Part shown: one piece after another, positions 51,801-64,000 of the stretch
How the letters are laid out: the number at the start of each line of letters is the position of its first letter
How positions within the stretch are numbered: the stretch's first letter is position 1
DNA from: Pseudorasbora parva
Lineage: Eukaryota; Chordata; Actinopteri; Cypriniformes; Gobionidae
Reading direction: 5' to 3'
DNA: 64,000 nucleotides
Assembly (NCBI RefSeq): GCF_024679245.1
Contig: NC_090186.1
Span: 31,881,946 to 31,945,945 of the forward strand
Notes under the pieces: generated by a model
Databases searched by the model: none
What the model saw: only the letters and a program-made list of their open reading frames with translations
Told to the model about the DNA's origin: nothing
Program-made: the position numbers and the translations under genes

Positions 51801-53257
51801 ACAGTTTAACACGTTGCTACACAATGATAATTATATAGACATTCACTATTCGTAGTGTTATTACACGATTTTTAACTGTGTGAAGGTATAATACAAGCCT
51901 ATAATAAAGGGTTCCACACTATTCATTATTTTATTTCTTTATGTTATTCATGTGTAGTCTGTATGTGTGTGTGTTCTTGTATATGGTTTATTAGGAAACA
52001 AATGTGTATAATGGCATGTGTATTACAACGTAAACAATTGATTAAATTGTTTTTAAATTGTTTATTAATTTAATTGTAATTAATTGGGGGTTTTTCTATA
52101 TTCAAAAATGCCAACCTTTTTGTGTGATGGGTAGGCTTAGGTGTAGGGTGAGTGTGAGGAGATATATAATACACAGTTTGTACAGTAGCCTATACAAAGC
52201 ATTATGCCTATATGGATACAAATGTGTGTCTGACTGTGACAGGACGTGTATAAGAGGCTACATTTTGGGGACCAAATGGCCCTAAATGGATAGTAAAACC
52301 TGAGATCACCTACATTATGGGGACCATCCAGTGGTCCCCAGGGAAATTGATTAATAAACATACATTTTATTTTATATTTTTTATGTAAAAATGCAGTTTT
52401 TGTGTTGGATAGGGGTAGGGGATAGAAAATGCAGTCTGTACAATGTAAAAAAAAGGAAGATTTTTTATAAATAATTTGACTAAAACCTGCTATTATAATA
52501 CTGGTGTTCCATCATGTGTTTATAAATCATGTTTTTCTGCCACATTATAATAATCACATTTTTGTTCACATTATATAGCTTTTATTTTCAATTTACATGA
52601 TATACATGAAACAATTATACTACAGACTATTATATATATATGTACAGTCCCATGAAAATAAAATATAACAAATATCAACATTTATCTTATATATTTTTAT
52701 ATTTAAAAAAGATAAAAATGTATCCCCAGGATAAGTCATTTGAATTTAAATGTACAGTTTAGGCAGCAGTCTGCCTGCAGTTTCCAAAGCAGTCCCTTGA
52801 CATGTGTCACCTTTCACCTACATCATTTGCTCTATTTCCTAAATATTCAGCATTGTGTATTTGCAAACAGACATTTGGAAGAAACCGCTCATCATGTAAA
52901 TGATGTCTGGGGATTATAAGCTTTCTTCTGTCGGCGGCCGTGGCCGACGGACTTCATCCTCCAAAGGGGATTTTAGGTCTGGACAGCGCAAGCATGTTGG
53001 GTTTCAGTCTCTGAATCCAGTCTGGGTATTGGCTCGAGGCATTGTATCATGTGACTCATGCTGACCTACAATAACCCAGACGTGGCTGTCTTCCTTGTTT
53101 TATGTGAAGTTGCAGACATACCATATATTTATTAATCTAAATGTTTTTGAAAATGAATAAATAAAAATAAAATGCACATTATTTTTGTAATGCAAGACTT
53201 GCAAAATTAGAATAAATACAAATGCATCGTAAATGAAAATGTTGCCTTTTTATCATA
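51801..53257. other. Intergenic, with a dispersed repeat and an adaptor-gene 3' UTR
   Basis: Bases about 52080-52480 carry GATGGGTAGGCTTAGGTGTAGGG and GGGGACCATCCAGTGGTCCCC, related to the nested insert at 28361-29108. A minus-strand AATAAA (53128-53133) probably ends the adaptor transcript. Confidence 0.5.
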
Positions 53258-54852
53258 CTAGAAATGTTTGTCTGGAATGGGAGGGACAGCCTCCTTAGTA
53301 ATATCGCTCATATCAACCACACTATCTGTATTAAATAGAGGTTTTGTGTTCTTATGGCTTTTGGTTTTCCAGTTCACTGCAGCATAAACAACTACGCTGG
53401 TCAAATGTAGATCATTCTGGGTGCGAGGTGAAGTGAGAGGCTGCTCCACTGCCGGTGTGTTGACTGGTTTTTTGAGGGCTGAGACAGAGTGATTATCATC
53501 AGGCTTTGTCTTTGCTGTGGAAGGGCTCTCATTCTCCCCTTTAGCGTTGTCAGATGGAGGCTCACTAATGCACTCATAAGGATTTTCCTCATTCAGTTCA
53601 GCCTCCAAGAGTGAGTAAATATGATCAGATAGATCCTTGGCAGCTGGCATATATTCAACACTCTGGGACTCAGGTAGATTCTGCAATAAGGACATAAGTT
53701 TGTGAGAATAATACTTTATTCATTTTCACATCACATTCTATATTGTGCCAGTCTTTCATGATTAAAAGTTTTTTTTTTTTAATCATTATTTGCTTTCTCT
53801 ATCTGCTCTCCATTACAGTGTCATTTCCCTAAGAAGATGAATCCAATAACTCTTTGGAAATTACTTATCCTCTCTTGCTGATTTGCTGCATGATTTTAAT
53901 TGATCGTAATAGGATGGATATGGTTCAACAGGCTATTACAATTGCTCCCAAAGCAGGAAAAAGTTCTTCCTCCTAAAGCAAATTGTCAAGAGCGGGTTAT
54001 GCACTACTCAACAACAAAAGCTTTGTGTTCTGTATATGCCACATATGGGAAAGTATGTGCCGTTTTATAGTGTACTTCAGTACAGTAACTGTCAAAAAAC
54101 TGACAAACAAACGGTTTGGATTTGTCCATATTTGACCCAAACATGAGTTGAAACAACCCAGCCTTTTTTTTTTTTTAGAGTGGAGCAACAGCCAACAGAA
54201 AAACTAATTTATGCAATAAAATTAGTGAGTATGAGTGGTGTCTTATGTCAGTCACTTACATTTTGTGGAGATGCCAATGGAATATTTGTTTTCTCTTGTC
54301 TGCATACATGGCTGGATGATACATTGTCAGAAATACTGAAGACATAAAAAGTAAAGTTACTATTTCAAATGTTACAGATTAAGCATCCACAGTGCATCCA
54401 TTTTTTTTGCACAGTTTTGCACAGTATGCAAACATGACAGGCTATTATTAGTTTTCCATCTTCATGGTTTACATATGTGGTTGACAAACAGGTCTCTAAT
54501 TTTCTTACAATAACACAAAACATTAACATTATTCATGCTGTGCGACTTGGGCGCTTGGTGACTTGTGCATCTGGACCTGTCATTGCACATTCCAGTGAGA
54601 TCACCCATTTACTCATTCTGTTAATCACTCCCTTCTCTTGGGTGTGTTTTGAATCAGCACGAGTTATGAATTCCTAAATATGCATTTAAATACATAGTGA
54701 TAGATAAAATAAGAGACTTACCCATAGCAGCTTGTACAAAGGCTGTAGAGCAAGACATAAATGATGATGAAGAGGACTGAAACAATACTAATCTGAAGAG
54801 ATGAAGAACAACCTGATAACCAGGTGATCAGACCCTCCTCGACAGGAGCCAT
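53258..54852 (-). CDS. PAG1/LIME1-like transmembrane adaptor
   Basis: Three coding exons, 54852-54722, 54335-54260 and 53680-53258, join in phase to 209 residues. There is a short outer N-terminus without signal peptide, one membrane helix (about 20-38, LQISIVSVLFIIIYVLLYSL), then CTSC (39-42), a likely palmitoylation site. The cytoplasmic tail has tyrosines in signalling-type contexts: EYMPA, IYSLL, PYECI and VVYAAVN (ITIM-like and SH2-like), and ends PPIPDKHF. This is the layout of the type III adaptors PAG1, LIME1 and LAX1, which recruit kinases such as Csk or Src family in lymphocyte membranes. The LCTSC stretch resembles LIME1 LCTAC. Its place beside a ZNF395-family gene parallels LIME1-SLC2A4RG and PAG1-ZNF704 in human (from memory). 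Sequence outside the membrane segment is weakly conserved, so the exact orthologue is uncertain. Confidence 0.75.
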
Positions 54853-55843
54853 CACTCTTCATCCAGTTGCTGTAATGACTGAAAGGTAAGAATCAACTGA
54901 AACTATCCTATGCGACTAAGCTATGAGAGCTGATGGATCAATGAGTAAAAGTAAAGAAAGCGAATATAATGTAAGCTGTTATTGCTGTTCTCACAAATAT
55001 GATTACTACACAGGTGAGTACATGTACAAGTCACACCTCTCTTTCATGTTAACACAAACGGACTGCAATTGTTATGGTAATGTTTAGTGTATTAATATTT
55101 AAAAATGCAATAAGACACAGCAGCTGTTTAAAGGTAATAAACACAGTAAAAGTGATACTACATGTACATTAAAATTTAATTCTTTAGACTTAATATTAAT
55201 GACATTTATTTTATTACTTGGAGCCACAAGCACTGATATTGTACATCATCTGTGAGATGATTTTTTTTAAGCTATCAATAAACAGCCTTCTATCAGTCTC
55301 CTTAAAATAATAAAATAGAATCTCAATTTACCTTTAACCTCAGTTACACAATCCTAGATCTCCTGTCAGCATCATGTCTTCACTGGCAGCAACACACTGA
55401 TCCAACAGGGATTTGAGAGAGTCACACTTCCTTAATCTGGATTCCGGCAGCCACTCCAGTTCCTAAATCCATTTTCCTATTATGCCTCAAAATAATTCAC
55501 ATCACTTGGATTTTACTTGTTTATGTAATTATCTTATTAGTATATTAACTGTATTAGCCATGTCACTGTTTTTATATTTTTTATTGTATGGATATATGGT
55601 TAGTTCTGTTTTGAATGACATTTAAATAATGAAAACATTTTTTTTTTTTTTTTTTTTTACAAAACTTGAACTTTTTCCCGTTTTTAAATGGAACACTCCT
55701 GCCACCTAATGGACAAATGAGGTATAATAGTTTAGTATAGTGTAATAGAGACACCCCCCCCCCCCCCAAGTCATTTCAATGGCTAAAAGTGTCCATATCA
55801 CCCTGAATTCCCCCCATGTGGCTGATCCATTAGCAAAATTACT
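54853..55843. other. 5' side of the adaptor gene
   Basis: A possible acceptor (CTTTCAG near 54880) and a donor-like AAAG/GTAAAT near 55332 on the minus strand suggest a non-coding first exon around 55335-55430. Poly-T/A and poly-C runs follow at 55638-55659 and 55753-55768. Confidence 0.35.
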
Positions 55844-56051
55844 GCACTGCAAATAAAATTGTTGGTTTAACTTAAAAAATAAGTTACCTGGTTGCCTTAA
55901 AATTTTGAGCTCATTGAAACTAAAAACAAAGGAGATTGGTTTAATAAATAGAAACTCAAAAATGTATATCTGAATCATATTAATTATCTAAATTGATTTG
56001 ACAAAATATAAAAAGTTGTGATAAATCATAGAAATATATATATTTTACAGT
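55844..56051. mobile_element. Short MITE copy
   Basis: CACTGCAAATAAAATTGTTGG to TTTTACAGTG, sharing the block GGTTGCCTTAAAATTTTGAG with the neighbouring, larger copy. Confidence 0.6.
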
Positions 56052-56069
56052 GTTCTGACACAAATAATT

Positions 56070-56878
56070 ACACTGTAAAAAATGATTTAGAAAAAAAGTT
56101 ACCTGGTTGTTTTAGCTTTTGAGATTCGACAACCTTTATTTAAATTTTTTGTAAGCACACTGGGTAATTGTGTGTGTTTTATTTTTGATGACGCAGTGAA
56201 ACATGCCAAATAGTGTTATATTCATGATTTATCAAATTTTTTATGTGGTTCAGATACAATAATATTTTGAGTTTCTATTTATTAAACAAATTTCCTTCAT
56301 TGTATCAACTCAAATTTTTTATTTCAATAAGCTCAAAATTTTAAGGCAACCAGTGTCACAAATCAGGCCTCTGGGGCTCCCTCTGATCGCCACCAGAGTC
56401 CCCACTTCCTCCGAACTTCATTACCCAAAATCCTTTGCCCTGACTACTCAGCCATAATTTTTTACACCTGTGTGCCATTAGCCTCATCACCTCAGTCTAT
56501 ATAAACCATGTTCACCCTGCCATTCACTGCTAAGTCTTTTAAAGTGTAACACTACAATTCAGAGCGGTCTATCATGTTTTCATGTCTCTTGGTTTTGGAT
56601 CACCTGCCTGTTGCTGGACTGCTCTCTTGCCTACATTCCCTGCCTTGTTGTGTTTGTTTCTTTGGACTGCCTTCATGTATGTTGATCTTGCCTGTACTCT
56701 AGACTTTGATTGTGGACTGTATAAATAAAGTAAAATCTCAATAAATTTTCTTATTAATCTCAATACATTCTTCTTTTTTAATCTCTCAATAAAATAGCAT
56801 TTGGATCCTCAACCTGTGGACTCGTCGTTACAACCAGCTTACTTTTTTAAGTTAAACCAACATTTTTTTTACAGTGTA
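56070..56878. mobile_element. MITE interrupted by a solo LTR
   Basis: Starts ACACTGTAAAAAATG and ends TTTTTTTTACAGTGTA, inverted ends of a family also present at 55844. The solo LTR splits it at AACCAG. Confidence 0.75.
56354..56832 (+). mobile_element. Solo LTR with 5-bp target duplication
   Basis: 479 bp starting TGTCACAAATC and ending GTCGTTACA, flanked by ACCAG at 56349-56353 and 56833-56837. It has TATATAAA (56498-56505) and AATAAA (56724-56729) in the order expected of an LTR. No internal retrotransposon sequence is left, so the element was lost by LTR recombination. Unrelated to the LTR at 5139. Confidence 0.88.
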
Positions 56879-56879
56879 C

Positions 56880-58348
<1,469 letters not shown>

Positions 58349-59425
58349 TCAAAATTTTTTGCAGTCTTTTTTCTTCAGCTGCCTTTGCACCGCTCCTCTC
58401 ATTAGAACTGCAGTCAGAACACAGCACAACCCCAGTAAGAAGAACGATCCTCCAGCCAGTAAAATGAAGTGTTCTCCATGCACATCTACTACAGACTGCT
58501 CATGCACCAGATAGTCTCTAAACATTGCTTCAAGCTGGCACAAAGTACACATGACCAGGAAAATGTGGAAGATCTGATGTCCGTGGCCCACAATGTCACA
58601 TCTCCCTGGAAAAAAGCGCTCAGGAACTGGGCAAGAGAAAAACAGAGCCGATAACACAAAAAACACCACTTGCAGGGCGTGAAACACCAACACTGGCTCG
58701 TCCCAAGATCTGGTGACCAAGCGGTGCGCTACAGGGCTTATGTCGAGCAAGTATGCCAGGCTGGTGGGAATGATCTGGCAGATCTTTCGGTGGAGGGGGT
58801 ATGGACGACGGTAACGGAATTTGGCGTAGCAGCAACTGGCGCAGGACAACCAGGCCAGCACCGCAGCACAGGGTAGAAACACCGCTCCCACTAGGCTGTG
58901 TCTCCATATTGGCTCGGAACAGTAAAAATAGTGGCCTAGTGCACAGCCATATTGGTAAACTGCTACGCCAACATAGTCTACGAAGAAGAGGGAGTAATGG
59001 GCAAGCTCAGAGTGTGACTGCAGCAGGTGGGCGGCAACGCTGAAACAGAGGTAGATAAGTGATGACAACACGTACAAAAACAGAGGCAAAGACGCCACAT
59101 TGAGCGTCAGCCCCCATGCACCTGCGAATAAAGAAAAGCGGAGTAGAACAGCAGGGATCGCCAGCAGGTGTGTCCATACATTGAGCGACTCGTTGTGACA
59201 TTGAAAGAGGCTACAGAAGTAGCTCAGCCATTCCTGATGCACAGGACGATAGCCTGACAAGATGTAGGGCTCACGGAATAGGCTTGGCACATCAGAGGCG
59301 AGTACAGTGGTTTGAGGTAAAGGTAGACGGGACAACCAGTTCGACAAGTGTGGTAACTGACCCAGCTGCTGTATAGGCCTACTCAGTGTCAGTGTACTAA
59401 GACGGCTCCAAACTCCACTTGGCAT
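58349..59425 (-). CDS. paqr8: Membrane progestin receptor beta (PAQR8)
   Basis: A single coding exon of 358 residues, as usual for PAQR7/PAQR8. This plasma-membrane receptor binds progestins and in fish is tied to oocyte maturation (family knowledge). Seven or more hydrophobic helices run from about residue 85 to 345. Family motifs: LFREPYILSGYRP (49-61), HNESLNVWTHLLA (76-88), AHLLQSHSELAHYSLFFVDY, CCYAKFRYRRPYPLHRKICQ and CDIVGHGHQIFHIF. RLSTLTLS at the N-terminus, YRYRRPYP-type loop and GRCDIVGHGHQIFH match PAQR8 better than PAQR7. A pyrimidine tract and CAG just before the ATG point to upstream non-coding exons. Divergent from mcm3, which is also its human neighbour. Confidence 0.95.
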   Translation of the reverse strand: MPSGVWSRLSTLTLSRPIQQLGQLPHLSNWLSRLPLPQTTVLASDVPSLFREPYILSGYRPVHQEWLSYFCSLFQCHNESLNVWTHLLAIPAVLLRFSLFAGAWGLTLNVASLPLFLYVLSSLIYLCFSVAAHLLQSHSELAHYSLFFVDYVGVAVYQYGCALGHYFYCSEPIWRHSLVGAVFLPCAAVLAWLSCASCCYAKFRYRRPYPLHRKICQIIPTSLAYLLDISPVAHRLVTRSWDEPVLVFHALQVVFFVLSALFFSCPVPERFFPGRCDIVGHGHQIFHIFLVMCTLCQLEAMFRDYLVHEQSVVDVHGEHFILLAGGSFFLLGLCCVLTAVLMRGAVQRQLKKKDCKKF

Positions 59426-59734
59426 GGTGAAACTGGATCAATGACAAAAATTAGCTGAAACGAGAAGCAGAAAACAGCACGAGGATAACTTATTTTGACA
59501 AAATGCCATGATTCATATCTGCCAGACAAAGAGCCAGTTCTTGCTGAACTAAACCTCTTACACTTGATAAGTTAATATCTGGCCTGGTTGAATTGATCAT
59601 TGTGTTTGCCAAGTACTCACATTGTGCTCTGCCATAGAACTTCTCAATGTTAAACCACTAGCTGTGTCTTGAAAATGTTGCAATACCTAGAAAGCACTGT
59701 TGGGGTTATAGATGATTTCTCTATAGATTAATGT

Positions 59735-59810
<76 letters not shown>

Positions 59811-60330
59811 GTCTAAAATGCTGTCTAAATAGGGAGTTTAATAGGTTTTGAGACAGCAAATATCAACTATATATGCATTCTGGGAGTTAAAAGCCACCTC
59901 AATAGACTACTGCAACCACACTATACAGAACTATTTAAAATAGACAGAACAGTTAATTTAGTATATTTAATTGTAAAAGCAATAAAAAAATCATGAATAA
60001 AAATAAAAAAAATCAATAGGCTATGTGACACTTTATAAAATCCCGGAACTTTCTGTATACGTGAATAAAGAAGAAAATCCTTATTTCTCCTTTTGAAAAA
60101 TAAGTTTATATCATCGTTTATATAGTTCCTCACCTGTGCGGCACTTGTTGAAATTCCCTCTTCAATCTTCCCAGGCGTCACTATTCACTTTTTAAAAGAT
60201 AAAAGAGATTTCATATCAACCGAAACATTAAATTCGATTCCCAGAATTGTGCATTATAGCCTAGGCAACTGATCTGTTTCGACTGAGACCTGTTGTGCCG
60301 GCTGCTCTTTGTGAATTTGGGCGGGGCCTG
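59426..60330 (-). promoter_or_regulatory. paqr8: paqr8 5' intron, non-coding exon and promoter
   Basis: A minus-strand donor CCGCACAG/GTGAGG at 60134/60133 and the acceptor before the ATG suggest a non-coding first exon at about 60134-60250. A GC box (GGGCGGGGCC, about 60319) lies upstream. A TA microsatellite occupies 59738-59809 in the inferred intron. Confidence 0.5.
59738..59809. repeat. (TA)n microsatellite
   Basis: About 36 TA units. Confidence 0.95.
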
Positions 60331-60969
60331 GGCTACTAATCATCACTCATGTTTGAAGAGACTCTGACTCAGTTCAGATTCAAAAATGATTCAGTTCAAT
60401 GTTCCAAAAAGCACAAATATGAAAAAAGAGATACAACTTCAAAAATATCACAGTACGAGATTAAAATTTAGATAGCCAATATTGTGATGTCTGAAGACTT
60501 ATTTTCCCAGAAGAAAATGCATTAGAAAAAAAAGTCAAATCAGGTTCACGATTTAGGCTACTGTGCCCATTAAAAGTGAATGGTGAGGTGTCGTTCTGCC
60601 TAACAACTCCCGTTTTGCTTATCAGGAGAGGGTGACTTTACAAGTAGGCTACTATTCATTGTTATAATACTATTATTTATACAAGACATGTAGACATCTA
60701 TTTAAAATGTTACATATCATAACTGGGAAACGTGGTACTCATACAACGGATGTATATTTTCCTCTCTGTAGCCTACTTTGTAATACGGTATATATATAAC
60801 TTTTGTATATCATCAAATGCTTTGATAAACAGTAGGCTACATTTGATTTACTGACTATCTGAGTGGCAATAGTGACTTAAACTTAAAGAAGCAAACAGCA
60901 TGGGCTCATGTTTGTTGTCTGCTCCGACCAAAACAACTCTCCGAGTCCGCGTATGCGGCATCTGTAGTT
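60331..60969. other. Divergent intergenic space between paqr8 and mcm3
   Basis: AT-rich, with no gene, transposon end or clear motif. Confidence 0.4.
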
Positions 60970-61232
60970 GTGAACGCATGCGCAGCACCGGTTCTCTTTT
61001 CGCGCGAAACACTCAAGAGGGCCGGGCGAATCTCGAGTCTATGGATTTAATTGGACGCCGCTACCCAAGAGACAGAATATGTTAATGAGTCACTGGTGAG
61101 TTGACCAATCAGCGCCCGGGTTCCACTGCGAGAGAAGCCCGGTGGCGCGAAAAGACACACAACAGTGCTGCAATCGACACGAGGTGTTCTGCACTGAGCA
61201 TTTCTTAACACTTTTTAAAGCTATACACAAAA
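60970..61232 (+). promoter_or_regulatory. mcm3: mcm3 promoter with E2F, NRF1 and CCAAT sites
   Basis: In order: an NRF1-like ACGCATGCGCAG (about 60974), a palindromic E2F site TTTCGCGCGAAA (60998-61009), a CCAAT box (61105-61109) and a second E2F site GGCGCGAAAA (61144-61153), then the 5' UTR. MCM genes are classical E2F targets switched on at G1/S, so this layout fits. Site function is inferred from sequence. Confidence 0.8.
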
Positions 61233-63562
<2,330 letters not shown>

Positions 63563-63703
63563 GTAAGATAATGGAAGCGTATATTGACTTAACTTTACAT
63601 GTCTCATCTGAAGTTAACTGGTTGGCTTGTATTCCAGATTTGGACACATTTGGTAGCACTTAATTTTAGAGTTCAAATTTTGTTGCAATATCGTCCTGTT
63701 TAA

Positions 63704-64000
63704 AGGGTTAGTTCACCCAAAAATGAAATTGATGTCATTAATGACTCACCTTAATGTCGTTCCACACCCGTAAGATCTTCGTTCATCATCGGAACACAGT
63801 TTAAGATATTTTATATTTTAGTCTCAGAGCATAATGCAGTCATTGCCCACTTCACTGTCCATGTCCAGAAAGCTAATAAAAACATCATCAAAGTAGTCAT
63901 CAGTTGGTTGATTAGAGTCTCTTGAAGCATCGAAAATACATTTTGGTCCAAAAATATCAAAAACTACGATTTTATTCAGCATTGTCTTCTCCTCCATGTG
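63704..64000. mobile_element. Left part of a foldback MITE in an mcm3 intron
   Basis: AGGGTTAGTTCACCCAAAAATG after TTTAAA, then GTCGTTCCACACCCGTAAGA and CATCAAAGTAGTC, nearly collinear with 36321-36650. It runs off the right edge. Confidence 0.85.

Noticed and set aside
58469..59043. Plus ORFs opposite paqr8
   Set aside because: They mirror the paqr8 coding exon and have no features of their own.

Overview
The window looks like nuclear DNA from a bony fish, most likely a cyprinid. It is AT-rich, the genes are split by introns with GT/AG borders, microsatellites are long, and TTAA- and hAT-type MITEs, Tc1 remnants, an L2-like LINE and LTR elements fill the non-coding DNA. The species assignment is inference from gene sequence and repeat style.

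Left end (1-6541): an LTR retrotransposon on the minus strand. It has a gag ORF, an in-frame UGA, then an open protease-reverse transcriptase frame that runs off the left edge without a stop. The gag stop sits in the context UGA CUA G, followed by a C-run/G-run hairpin, which is the layout of a translational readthrough signal. The visible LTR carries a 50-bp tandem repeat. Next (6542-14641) is non-coding DNA rich in MITEs, followed by the last five coding exons of elp3 (plus strand, 14642-18703). Earlier elp3 exons are not found in the window, so the retrotransposon probably lies in a large elp3 intron, antisense to it.

Middle (18704-44626): a three-coding-exon kinase of the STK35/PDIK1L family (minus, 22275-25864), then a repeat-rich gap. 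The nociceptin precursor gene pnoc (plus) follows, with a CRE-containing TATA promoter and non-coding exon near 32.6-32.9 kb and coding exons at 39250-39372 and 40685-41278.

Right part (44627-64000): a ZNF395-family zinc-finger gene (minus, eight coding exons), a small single-pass transmembrane adaptor resembling PAG1/LIME1 (minus, three exons), the intronless-CDS membrane progestin receptor paqr8 (minus), and the first six coding exons of mcm3 (plus) behind an E2F/NRF1/CCAAT promoter. elp3-pnoc-znf395 matches human 8p21, and paqr8-mcm3 matches human 6p12. From memory of human gene order, STK35 lies beside PDYN, SLC2A4RG beside LIME1 and ZNF704 beside PAG1. The kinase-opioid precursor and zinc-finger-adaptor pairs here look like further copies of those ancient linked pairs.
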